Shown: piece after piece, positions 55,795 to 63,946 of the stretch
How the letters are laid out: each line of letters starts with the position of its first letter
How positions within the stretch are numbered: position 1 is the first letter of the stretch
Assembly: GCF_900091525.1 (NCBI RefSeq)
Contig: NZ_FMCU01000017.1
Coordinates: 62,001 to 126,000, forward strand
Length of the DNA stretch: 64,000 nucleotides
Direction: 5' to 3'
DNA from: Micromonospora matsumotoense
Lineage (GTDB): Bacteria; Actinomycetota; Actinomycetes; Mycobacteriales; Micromonosporaceae
Position numbers and translations under genes: made by a program
Notes under the pieces: model-generated
The model's input: the letters and a program-made list of their open reading frames with translations, nothing else
Told to the model about the DNA's origin: nothing
Databases searched by the model: none

Positions 55795-57333
55795 TCAGCT
55801 CAGCGGCCCGATCTGCCGTTCGATGGCGGCGCGCAGGTCCGGGCCGGCCAGCACCGACCGGGCCGCCGCCAGCACCGGGGCGAGGAAGACGTCCGGGCCG
55901 GGCGTGCCGGCCGCCGGGCCGAGCGCGTCCAGTGCTGCCCGTCCCGCCGGCGACGGCGTCAGCGGCGCGCGCAGTTGCAGGCCCCGGACGGCCGACAGCA
56001 GCTCCACGGCGAGCAGGCTGGTCAGGTTGTCCAGCACGGTGCGCAGCTTCTTGGCCCCCGCCCAGCCCATCGAGACGTGGTCCTCCTGCATGCCACTGGT
56101 CGGCAGCGAGTCGACCGAGGCGGGCGCGGCCAGCCGACGGTTCTCCGCGACGATCCCGGCGGCCGTGTACTGGGCGATCATCAGCCCGGAGTTCACCCCG
56201 GCGTCGGGGGACAGGAATGCCGGCAGGTCCCGGTTACGGGTCACGTCGAGCAGCCGGTCCACCCGGCGTTCGGCGATCGCCCCCACCTCGGCGGCGGCGA
56301 TGGCCAGGTAGTCGGCGGCGAAGCCGAGCGGGGCGCCGTGGAAGTTGCCGGTCGACTCGACCCGGCCGTCCGGCAGCACCACCGGGTTGTCCACCACCGA
56401 GACCAGCTCCCGGCCGGCCACCGTCTCGACGAAGTCGAGGGTGTCCCGGGCCGCGCCGGCCACCTGCGGGGCGCACCGCATCGAGTACGCGTCCTGCACG
56501 GCGTGCGCCAGGTCGTCGCGGTGCGAGTCCATCACCCGTGAGTCCTGGAGCAGCCGGTGGATGTTCGCCGCCGAGGCGGCCTGCCCCGGGTGCGGCCGGA
56601 TGGCGTGCAGCTCGGGCAGGAACGGCCGTTCCGAGCCGAGCATCGCCTCGATGGCCAGCGCGGCGGTCACGTCGGCCATGGCGAACAGGTGCCGGGCGTC
56701 CGCGACGGCCAGCAGCAGCATGCCGAGCATGCCGTCGGTGCCGTTGATCAGCGCCAGCCCCTCCTTGGCGGCCAGCGCGATCGGAGCCAGCCCGGCTGCC
56801 CGCAACGCGTCGGCGGCGTCGACCTGCTCGCCGGCCGGGCCGCGTACCCACCCCTCGCCGAGCAGCACCAGCGCGCAGTGCGCCAGCGGGGCCAGGTCAC
56901 CGGACGCGCCGAGCGAGCCGTGCTCCGGCACCCACGGGGTGACGTCGGCGTTGAGCAGGTCGACCAGCGCCTGGGCGACCAGCGGCCGGACCCCGGAGCG
57001 GCCCAGCGCCAGCGAGCGGACCCGCAGCAGCATCATCGCCCGGACCACCTCGCGGGGCATCGGCGCACCGATCCCGGCGGCGTGCGAGCGGATCAGCGCG
57101 TGCTGCAACTCGGCCCGGCGCTGCGGGGCGACGAACGTGTTCGCCAGCGCCCCGAACCCGGTGGAGACGCCGTACACCGGGCGGCCGTCGGCCTCGATGC
57201 CGTCCACGATGGACCGGCTGGTGATCATCGCCTCGACGGCGGCCGGGGCGAGCACGACGTGGGCGTCGCCGCGTGCCACGGCGAGCACGTCGGCGGGGGT
57301 GATACCGGTGGGCTGGACGGTCACAGTCGACAT
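55795..57333 (-). CDS. hutH: histidine ammonia-lyase
   Basis: The 512-residue enzyme has the Ala-Ser-Gly triad (143-145, in PEHGSLGASGDLAPLAH) that forms the MIO cofactor, the start VYGVSTGFGALANTFV with the catalytic Tyr, and QEDHVSMGWAGAKKLR near the C-terminus. It converts histidine to urocanate and ammonia. The start overlaps the end of hutI by 13 bp, so it is the last gene of the hut operon. Confidence 0.96.
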   Translation of the reverse strand: MSTVTVQPTGITPADVLAVARGDAHVVLAPAAVEAMITSRSIVDGIEADGRPVYGVSTGFGALANTFVAPQRRAELQHALIRSHAAGIGAPMPREVVRAMMLLRVRSLALGRSGVRPLVAQALVDLLNADVTPWVPEHGSLGASGDLAPLAHCALVLLGEGWVRGPAGEQVDAADALRAAGLAPIALAAKEGLALINGTDGMLGMLLLAVADARHLFAMADVTAALAIEAMLGSERPFLPELHAIRPHPGQAASAANIHRLLQDSRVMDSHRDDLAHAVQDAYSMRCAPQVAGAARDTLDFVETVAGRELVSVVDNPVVLPDGRVESTGNFHGAPLGFAADYLAIAAAEVGAIAERRVDRLLDVTRNRDLPAFLSPDAGVNSGLMIAQYTAAGIVAENRRLAAPASVDSLPTSGMQEDHVSMGWAGAKKLRTVLDNLTSLLAVELLSAVRGLQLRAPLTPSPAGRAALDALGPAAGTPGPDVFLAPVLAAARSVLAGPDLRAAIERQIGPLS

Positions 57334-58556
57334 TGCGGCACTCCGTTGTGCAGGACCTGGCGGACCAGTGGGACACCCGGCCGGTAGGCCAGGTGCAGGT
57401 GGGACGGGGCGTCGAGGATCATCAGGTCGGCGCGTACGCCGGGGCGCAGCACCCCGACGTCGGTGCGGCGCAACGCCCGTGCGCCGCCGGCCGTCGCCGC
57501 CCAGACCGCCTCCGCCGGGGTCATCCGCATCTCGCGGACGGCCAGCGCGACGCAGAACGGCATCGACGAGGTGTACGACGACCCGGGGTTGCAGTCGGTG
57601 GCCAGCGCCACGGTCACCCCCGCGTCGAGCAGCCGCCGGGCGTCCGGGTACGGCGACCGGGTGGAGAACTCCGCCCCCGGCAGCAGGGTCGCCACGGTGC
57701 CTGCCTGCCTGTCCCCGGAGGTCGAGCCGTCCCCGGCGGTCGACCCGTCGGCGGTGGCCGAGTCGGCGAGCGCGTTGACGTCGGCGTCGGACAGGTGGGT
57801 GCAGTGGTCGACGCTGGCCGCGCCCAGCTCGACTCCGAGCCGCACCCCCGGCCCCGGGCCGAGCTGGTTGGCGTGCAGCCGCAGGCCCAGCCCGGCGGAC
57901 TGCCCGACGGTGAGGATGGCCCGCGCGTGGTCGGCGTCGAAGGCGCCCCGCTCGCAGAAGACGTCCACCCAGCGGGCGTACGGCGCGGCGGCGGTGAGCA
58001 TCGGCCCGCAGACCAGCCCCACGTAGTCGTCGGGCCGGCCCGCGTACTCGGCGGGGACGACGTGCGCGCCGAGAAAGGTGGTCTCGGCGGTCACCTCGGC
58101 GGCGATCCGCAGCGAGCGGGCCTCGTCGACGACGGTCAGGCCGTACCCACTCTTGATCTCCATGGTGGTGGTGCCCTGCCGCATGGCCTCGTCGCGCAGC
58201 CGGTGCACGGTGTCCCGCAGGTCGTCGTCGGAGGCGGCCCGGGTCGCGCCGACCGTGGTCCGGATGCCACCCCCGGTGTACGGCTCGCCGGCCATCCGGG
58301 CCGCGAACTCGGCCGCCCGGTCCCCGGCGAAGACCAGGTGGGCGTGGCTGTCCACGAAGCCGGGCAGCACCGCGCCACCCTCGGCGTCGATCCGCCGGTC
58401 GGCGGCCGGCGCATAGCGGGCCGGCCCGATCCAGACGACCCGACCCGCCTCCACCAGCAGGGCGACCCCGCGCCGCAGGCCCAGCGGCCCGTCGCCGCCG
58501 GCCGCCGGCACGTTGGTGACCAGCTCGCCGATGTTGTCGACCAACAGGCTGCTCAC
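57321..58556 (-). CDS. hutI: imidazolonepropionase
   Basis: The 411-residue amidohydrolase has the metal motif PGFVDSHAHLVFAGDRAAEFAARM (His-x-His), TTTMEIKSGYGL, LHANQLGPGPGVRLGVELGAASVDHCTHL, and ATDCNPGSSYTSSMPF with the late Asp. It opens imidazolonepropionate to N-formimino-glutamate. A Ser/Thr/Gly/Asp insert (ATADGSTAGDGSTSGDRQ) interrupts the metal domain. GTG 58556 has GGGAGG 6 nt upstream. Confidence 0.95.
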   Translation of the reverse strand: MSSLLVDNIGELVTNVPAAGGDGPLGLRRGVALLVEAGRVVWIGPARYAPAADRRIDAEGGAVLPGFVDSHAHLVFAGDRAAEFAARMAGEPYTGGGIRTTVGATRAASDDDLRDTVHRLRDEAMRQGTTTMEIKSGYGLTVVDEARSLRIAAEVTAETTFLGAHVVPAEYAGRPDDYVGLVCGPMLTAAAPYARWVDVFCERGAFDADHARAILTVGQSAGLGLRLHANQLGPGPGVRLGVELGAASVDHCTHLSDADVNALADSATADGSTAGDGSTSGDRQAGTVATLLPGAEFSTRSPYPDARRLLDAGVTVALATDCNPGSSYTSSMPFCVALAVREMRMTPAEAVWAATAGGARALRRTDVGVLRPGVRADLMILDAPSHLHLAYRPGVPLVRQVLHNGVPQCRL

Positions 58557-58592
58557 GCCGCCCCTCCCGCCGCCGGCCGCTGCGCCCCGCGC

Positions 58593-58655
58593 GCCGGGCG
58601 TGGGGTCCCGCACGTCGGCCGTCGGGTACTGCACGCCGGGCGTCGCGTTCCGCGC
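58593..58655. repeat. 21-nt imperfect tandem repeat, three copies
   Basis: Units start at 58593, 58614 and 58635, all following the pattern G-C/T-CGG-C-CGT and ending C-C/T-GC-A/G-C. It fills most of the 117-bp gap between hutF and hutI, just upstream of the hutI RBS, and is the only real spacer in the operon. Confidence 0.65.
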
Positions 58656-58673
58656 GTCGCCGGACTGGTACGG

Positions 58674-60035
58674 CTAGGCACCGGTCACCGCCACGATCGC
58701 GGCGCGCAGCTCCACCGGCACGTCCACGGTCAGGTGCCGCCCGTCGCGCACCACCTGCCGCCCGTCCACCACCACCTGGTCGACGTCGGCGGCGGTGGCC
58801 GCGAAGAACACCCCCACCGGCGGCACCCCGGCGGTACGCGGGCTGTCCAGTCGGACCGTGACCAGGTCGGCGCGTTCGCCGACGGCGATCCGCCCGGCGT
58901 CGGCCCAGCCCAGCGCGGCGTGCCCGGTGACGGTGGCCGCGTCGCGCAGCGCGGCGGCGGTGAAGTGCCCGCGTCGCCGGGTACGCAGCCGCTCGTCCAG
59001 CTCCACCGCGCGGGCCTCCTCGAACAGGTCGACCACGGCGTGGCTGTCGCTGCCCAGGCTCAGCGGGATGCCGGCGTCGGCCATCAGCCGGGCCGGCCCG
59101 ATCCCGTCGGCCAGGTCCCGTTCGGTGGTGGGGCAGAGACACACCCCGGTCCGGTGCTCCGCCAGCAGGGCCAGATCGGCGCTGGTCGGGTGGGTGGCGT
59201 GCACGGCGGTGACGTCCGGGCCGAGCACCCCACGGTCGGCGAGCAGCCCGGTCGGCGTACGCCCGTGCACCGTCCGGCAGGCGTCGTTCTCGGCGGGCTG
59301 CTCCGACAGGTGCACGTGCAGCGGGGCGCCCTGCCGGTACGCCCACCCGGCGACGGTGGCGAGCTGGTCCGCCGGCACCGCGCGCACCGAGTGGATCGCC
59401 GCTCCGCGCAGCGCGTGCGCCCCGGCCGGCCGGAACCCGTCGACCCGGTCCGCCCAGCGCAGCGCGTCCCCGTCGCCGAAGCGCCGCTGCGTCCCGGCCA
59501 ACGGCTCACCGGCCACCGAGGCGGTCAGGTAACAGGCGTCCAGCAGGGTGATCCGGATGCCGGCCTGCGCCGCCGCCTCGACCAGCGCCGCGCCCATCGC
59601 GTTCGGATCGTCGTACGGGTGGCCGTCGGGGCCGTGGTGCAGGTAGTGGAACTCACCGACGCAGGTGACCCCGGACAACGCCATCTCGGCGTACGCGGCG
59701 CGGGCCAGGGCCAGGTAGGAGTCGGGATCGAGCCGGCCGGCGACGTCGTACATCACGTCCCGCCAGCTCCAGAAGTCACCCCGGCCGCCGTGGGTACGCC
59801 CGCGCAGCGCCCGGTGGAAGGCGTGCGAGTGGGCGTTGGCCAGGCCGGGGAGGGTGAGCCCGGGCAGCCGTACCGCCTCGGCGAGCACCTCGACCCCGGT
59901 GTGCGGCGACGCGCCCCGGGCGAGCGGGGTGACGGCGGTGAACCGGCCGTCCTCGGCCTCGATCAGCACGTCCGGGGTCGGCGCGGCATGATCGGGCAGC
60001 CACGCCTGCTCGGCCAGCCAACGGGTCAGTGGCAT
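58674..60035 (-). CDS. hutF: formimidoylglutamate deiminase
   Basis: The 453-residue amidohydrolase has TLPGLANAHSHAFHRALRGRTHG (His-x-His metal site), GEFHYLHHGPDG, LHVHLSEQPAENDAC with metal His and general base, and LSLGSDSHAVVDLFEEARAVEL with the late metal Asp. It deiminates N-formimino-L-glutamate to N-formyl-L-glutamate and ammonia. GGAGG lies upstream of ATG 60035, and the start overlaps the M20 gene end by 10 bp. Confidence 0.9.
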   Translation of the reverse strand: MPLTRWLAEQAWLPDHAAPTPDVLIEAEDGRFTAVTPLARGASPHTGVEVLAEAVRLPGLTLPGLANAHSHAFHRALRGRTHGGRGDFWSWRDVMYDVAGRLDPDSYLALARAAYAEMALSGVTCVGEFHYLHHGPDGHPYDDPNAMGAALVEAAAQAGIRITLLDACYLTASVAGEPLAGTQRRFGDGDALRWADRVDGFRPAGAHALRGAAIHSVRAVPADQLATVAGWAYRQGAPLHVHLSEQPAENDACRTVHGRTPTGLLADRGVLGPDVTAVHATHPTSADLALLAEHRTGVCLCPTTERDLADGIGPARLMADAGIPLSLGSDSHAVVDLFEEARAVELDERLRTRRRGHFTAAALRDAATVTGHAALGWADAGRIAVGERADLVTVRLDSPRTAGVPPVGVFFAATAADVDQVVVDGRQVVRDGRHLTVDVPVELRAAIVAVTGA

Positions 60036-61300
60036 GCCAGCTCCTCCAGCACCCGGGCCAGCGCGACCACCCCGGCCGTACAGTCGTCGTCGGTGGCCGA
60101 CTCGGCGGGGGAGTGCGACACCCCGGTCGGGTTGCGTACGAACAGCATCGCGGTGGGCAGGTGCGCGGCCAGCACCCCGGCGTCGTGGCCGGCCCCGGTG
60201 GGCAGCACCGGCGCGGCCAGCAGCGCCGCCAACCGCCCGGCCAGCCCACCGTCGAAGGCGACCAACTGCGTGGTCGACTCCGGGGTCACGGTCAGCGCGG
60301 TGCCGTCGCGCCGGGCCCGCTCGGCGGCCTTGGCCTGCACCGCCTCGACCAGGTCGTGCAGGGTCTCCGGTTCGGCGGCCCGGGCGTCGAGCCAGCCGGT
60401 CACCTTCGACGGGATCGCGTTGGTGGCGTTCGGTTCCACCGCCACCCGACCGACGGTGGCGTGCGCGCCGCGCAACCGGGCCTCCTTGTTCGCCGCCAGC
60501 ACGGTGAACGCGAACGTGAGCATCGGGTCGCGGCGGTCGGCCATCCGGGTCGTACCGGCGTGGTTGCCCTCGCCGCGCAGCTCGAAGCGCCACCGCCCGT
60601 GCGGCCAGATGGCGCTCGCCACCGCGACCGGCGCGTCGGCGTCGACCAGCGCCCGGCCCTGCTCGACGTGCAGCTCCACGAAGGCGGCGAACCGGCCCAG
60701 CAGCGCCGGGTCGGCCCCCGCCGGCCGGTGGCCCAGCGCCTCGGCGAAGCTCACCCCGGCCGCGTCGCGCAGCCCGGCCGCGCGGTCGACGTCGATCTCG
60801 CCGGTGAGCAGCCGGGACCCCAGACACGGTACGCCGAACCGGGCCCCCTCCTCCTCGACGAACGCGGCCACCACCACCGGCCGGACCGGGGTGGCCCCGG
60901 CGGCCCGCAGCTCGTCCACGGCGAGGAACGCGCTGACGATGCCGAGCGGCCCGTCGTACGCCCCGCCGTGCGGCACCGAGTCGAAGTGGCTGCCGGTGAG
61001 CACCGCCCCGCCCCTGGTCGGCCCGTCGCGGTCCTGCGTGCTGCTGTCCCGGGTGCCGGTGGCGTGTGCGTCGTTGGCCTGGGTGCCGGTGGGCGGGTCG
61101 CCCCACCAGGCGAACAGGTTGCCGTTGCCGTCCTCGCTGACCGGCATGCCCCGGTGGTCGGCCTGCGCCCGGAACCACTCCCGCAGCCGCAGCTCCGGCG
61201 CGGTCAGCGCGTACCGCAGATAGCCGCCGCTGTCGGCGTCCCGGCCGACGGGCGCGATCCCGTCCCACAACTCCCGGAACCGGCCGGCGAGGTCGCTCAC
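60026..61300 (-). CDS. M20-family amidohydrolase in the hut operon (allantoate amidohydrolase-like)
   Basis: The 424-residue enzyme has the M20/hydantoinase fold: GSHFDSVPHGGAYDGPLGIVSAFLA (metal His and Asp, about 102-126), VVAAFVEEEGARFGVPCLGSRLLTG (Glu-Glu), and VELHVEQGRALVDADAPVAV. It is annotated by similarity to allantoate amidohydrolase / N-carbamoyl-amino-acid hydrolase. No ureide genes are nearby, but it sits between hutU and hutF with GTGA and 10-bp overlaps. Hydrolysis of N-formyl-glutamate in place of HutG is therefore the best guess. GTG 61300. Confidence 0.85.
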   Translation of the reverse strand: MSDLAGRFRELWDGIAPVGRDADSGGYLRYALTAPELRLREWFRAQADHRGMPVSEDGNGNLFAWWGDPPTGTQANDAHATGTRDSSTQDRDGPTRGGAVLTGSHFDSVPHGGAYDGPLGIVSAFLAVDELRAAGATPVRPVVVAAFVEEEGARFGVPCLGSRLLTGEIDVDRAAGLRDAAGVSFAEALGHRPAGADPALLGRFAAFVELHVEQGRALVDADAPVAVASAIWPHGRWRFELRGEGNHAGTTRMADRRDPMLTFAFTVLAANKEARLRGAHATVGRVAVEPNATNAIPSKVTGWLDARAAEPETLHDLVEAVQAKAAERARRDGTALTVTPESTTQLVAFDGGLAGRLAALLAAPVLPTGAGHDAGVLAAHLPTAMLFVRNPTGVSHSPAESATDDDCTAGVVALARVLEELACH

Positions 61301-62952
61301 GCGGTGCCCTCCGCCATGGGGATGCGGACGTCGGTGCGCTCGGCGACCTCGCGGGCGGTGTCGTAGCCGGCGTCGACGTGCCGGATGACGCCCATCGCCG
61401 GGTCGTTGCTGAGCACCCGTTCGATCTTCTGCCCGGCCAGCGCGGTGCCGTCGGCGACGCAGACCTGACCGGCGTGGATGGACCGGCCGATGCCCACTCC
61501 GCCGCCGTGGTGGATGGACACCCAGGACGCCCCGCTGGCGGTGTTGACCAGCGCGTTGAGCAGCGGCCAGTCGGCGATCGCGTCGGACCCGTCGGCCATC
61601 GCCTCGGTCTCCCGGTAGGGGCTGGCGACGCTGCCGCAGTCCAGGTGGTCCCGGCCGATCACGACCGGTGCGGACAGCTCACCGGAGGCGACCATGTCGT
61701 TGAACCGCACCCCGGCGACGTCCCGCTCGCCGTAGCCCAGCCAGCAGATCCGGGCCGGCAGTCCCTGGAAGGCGACCCGGTCGGCGGCCATCCGCATCCA
61801 CCGGGCCAGCGACTCGTTCTCCGGGAACAGGTCGAGCACGGCCCGGTCGGTGGCGGCGATGTCGGCCGGGTCACCGGAGAGCGCCGCCCAGCGGAACGGC
61901 CCCCTGCCCTCGCAGAACAGCGGCCGGATGTACGCCGGCACGAAGCCGGGGAAGTCGAACGCCCGCGCGTACCCGCCCGACTGCGCCTCGCCCCGGATCG
62001 AGTTGCCGTAGTCGAACACCTCCGCACCCGCGTCGAGGAAGCCGACCATCGCCTCGACGTGCCTGGCCATCGACGCCCGTGCCCGGTCGGTGTACTCGGC
62101 CGGCTTCGCCGCCGCGTAGTCCCGCGCGTCGGCCAGCTCCACCCCCTCCGGCAGGTACGACAGCGGGTCGTGCGCGCTGGTCTGGTCGGTCACCACGTCG
62201 ATGGCGACGCCCCGGCGGAGCAGTTCGGGGAAGACCGTGGCGGCGTTGCCGACCACGCCGACGCTCAGCGCCCGCCGGTCCCGCTTCGCGGCCAGCACCC
62301 GGGCGACGGCGTCGTCCAGGTCGTCGGCGACCTCGTCGAGGTAGCGGTCGTGCACCCGCCGGTCGAGCCGGGTCCGGTCCACGTCCACGATCAGGCAGAC
62401 CCCGTCGTTCATGGTGACCGCGAGGGGTTGCGCCCCGCCCATCCCACCGCAGCCGGCGGTGAGGGTCAGCGTCCCGGCGAGACTGCCGCCGAAGCACTTC
62501 GCGGCGACCGCGGCGAACGTCTCGTAGGTGCCCTGGAGGATGCCCTGGGTGCCGATGTAGATCCACGAACCGGCGGTCATCTGCCCGTACATGGTCAGGC
62601 CGAGCGACTCCAACCGGCGGAACTCCGGCCAGGTGGCCCAGTCGCCGACCAGGTTGGAGTTGGCCAGCAGCACCCGGGGGGCCCACTCGTGGGTCCGCAT
62701 GACCCCGACGGGGCGGCCCGACTGCACCAGCATCGTCTCGTCGTCGCGCAGTTCGGTGAGGGTGCGCACCAGCGCGTGGTACGACGGCCAGTCCCGGGCC
62801 GCCTTCCCGGTGCCGCCGTAGACCACCAGGTCGTCGGGGCGTTCGGCCACCTCCGGGTCGAGGTTGTTCATCAGCATCCGCAGGGCGGCCTCCTGCGGCC
62901 ACCCCTTCGCGGTACGGGTGGTGCCGCGGGCGGCGCGGACGGGCTGGTGCAT
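61297..62952 (-). CDS. hutU: urocanate hydratase
   Basis: The 551-residue NAD-dependent enzyme starts LMNNLDPEVAERPDDLVVYGGTGKAARDW, has LTLTAGCGGMGGAQPLAVTMNDGVCLIVDVD, a Rossmann-like RALSVGVVGNAATVFPELLRRG and the late GLPARICWLGYGERDVAGVRFNDMV with the conserved Cys. It hydrates urocanate to imidazolonepropionate. ATG 62952 is 12 bp after the regulator stop, so both are on one mRNA. Confidence 0.96.
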   Translation of the reverse strand: MHQPVRAARGTTRTAKGWPQEAALRMLMNNLDPEVAERPDDLVVYGGTGKAARDWPSYHALVRTLTELRDDETMLVQSGRPVGVMRTHEWAPRVLLANSNLVGDWATWPEFRRLESLGLTMYGQMTAGSWIYIGTQGILQGTYETFAAVAAKCFGGSLAGTLTLTAGCGGMGGAQPLAVTMNDGVCLIVDVDRTRLDRRVHDRYLDEVADDLDDAVARVLAAKRDRRALSVGVVGNAATVFPELLRRGVAIDVVTDQTSAHDPLSYLPEGVELADARDYAAAKPAEYTDRARASMARHVEAMVGFLDAGAEVFDYGNSIRGEAQSGGYARAFDFPGFVPAYIRPLFCEGRGPFRWAALSGDPADIAATDRAVLDLFPENESLARWMRMAADRVAFQGLPARICWLGYGERDVAGVRFNDMVASGELSAPVVIGRDHLDCGSVASPYRETEAMADGSDAIADWPLLNALVNTASGASWVSIHHGGGVGIGRSIHAGQVCVADGTALAGQKIERVLSNDPAMGVIRHVDAGYDTAREVAERTDVRIPMAEGTA

Positions 62953-62964
62953 GGCGTACTCCTC

Positions 62965-63816
62965 TCAGCCGAGGAACAACTGACGACGGGCGGCGGACGA
63001 CTCGAACGCCTCCAGGCGGCGCTGGGTCTGGAGCGGTGCGGCGTCGCAGATGGCCTGGAGCACCACCATCGCCAGGGTCATCGGGGCGGTGTGCAGGTCG
63101 AAGACGAGGTCGGTGCCGACGGCGGCGGGGAGCACCAGTGCGGCGTACTCGGTGGCGGGGCTGACCGGGGAGTCGGTGATCGCGACGACGGTGAGGCCGG
63201 CGTCGCGGGCGGCGCGCAGCGCGTCGAGGGTCTCCCGGGGGTAGCGGGGCAGCACGAAGGCCAGCAGCGCGTCCGCCCCGGCCGAGGCGGCCTGTTCGAG
63301 CCGGTCGGTGAGCAGGCTGCCGCCGTCGTCGAGGACCCGGACGTCGGGGAGCACCTTGGCGGCGAAGTAGGCGAAGTAGGCGGCCAGCGGCGCGGCGGCG
63401 CGCAGGCCGAGCACCGGCAGTGGGCGGCTCGCCGCGAGCAGCCGGCCGGCGGTGGCGATCTTGTCCCGGTCGGCCAACTCGCCGGCCAGCCGTTCCAGGT
63501 TCGCCATCTCGGCGCGTACCGCGAGTTGCAGTTCGTTGCCGTCGTCGGGGCGACCGTCGGGGTCGGCGGCGGTCAGCTCGCGCAGCCGGCGGCGCAGCGC
63601 CGGGTAGCCGTCGTGACCGAGCGCCACGGCGAACCGGGTCACCGACGGCTGGCTGACCCCGGCCAGCTCCGCCACCTCGGCGGCCGACAGGTAGGCCACG
63701 GTGCCCGCGTGCTGCACCAGGCAGTGCGCGATGCGCCGCTGGGTGGGGGTGAGCCGGACCCCGTGGAACAGGTCGAGCAGCCGGTCCGGCGACGCGACGA
63801 CGGCTCCGTCATTCAT
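62965..63816 (-). CDS. RpiR/MurR-family regulator of the hut operon
   Basis: The 283-residue regulator has an N-terminal HTH_6 domain (LTPTQRRIAHCLVQHAGTVAYLSAAEVAELAGVSQPSVTRFAVALGHDGYPALRRRL, about 22-78) and a SIS domain (about 120-260; VLDDGGSLLTDRLEQ, ALLAFVLPRYPRETLDALRAARDAGLTVVAITDSPVSP). RpiR proteins sense sugar phosphates or, in hut loci, pathway intermediates. ATG 63816 has TAGAGT 6 nt upstream, with a palindromic operator above it. It heads the hut operon. Confidence 0.9.
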   Translation of the reverse strand: MNDGAVVASPDRLLDLFHGVRLTPTQRRIAHCLVQHAGTVAYLSAAEVAELAGVSQPSVTRFAVALGHDGYPALRRRLRELTAADPDGRPDDGNELQLAVRAEMANLERLAGELADRDKIATAGRLLAASRPLPVLGLRAAAPLAAYFAYFAAKVLPDVRVLDDGGSLLTDRLEQAASAGADALLAFVLPRYPRETLDALRAARDAGLTVVAITDSPVSPATEYAALVLPAAVGTDLVFDLHTAPMTLAMVVLQAICDAAPLQTQRRLEAFESSAARRQLFLG

Positions 63817-63822
63817 GCCGCG

Positions 63823-63844
63823 ACTCTATGCATGAAATATTTCA
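63823..63844 (-). promoter_or_regulatory. hut operon promoter with palindromic operator
   Basis: On the minus strand TAGAGT (63823-63828) is a leaderless-type -10, 6 nt from ATG 63816. The palindrome TGAAATATTTCA (63833-63844) sits between this -10 and the expected -35, a place where binding would block RNA polymerase. The palindrome is typical of RpiR-family operators, so autoregulation of the hut operon is likely. Confidence 0.7.
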
Positions 63845-63855
63845 GGAGCAAGGCG

Positions 63856-63878
63856 TTCCGGCAGCACACCTGCCGGAA
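63856..63878 (-). terminator. 9-bp hairpin, probable terminator of the partial gene
   Basis: TTCCGGCAG at 63856-63864 pairs perfectly with CTGCCGGAA at 63870-63878 around CACAC. It lies between the end of the partial minus-strand gene (63947) and the hut promoter. Confidence 0.55.
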
Positions 63879-63946
63879 TGCGGGGCGGCCTGCCGGACGG
63901 GAGTTGCGCGCATGCACCGCCCCAGCGGCACGCGCCCGGCGGCGGG

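Noticed and set aside
57333..61223. 1296-codon open frame on the plus strand across the hut genes
   Set aside because: It is antisense to hutI, hutF and the M20 gene, has Arg/Gly/His low-complexity composition and no homology. Such frames follow from high GC at third codon positions of the real genes.
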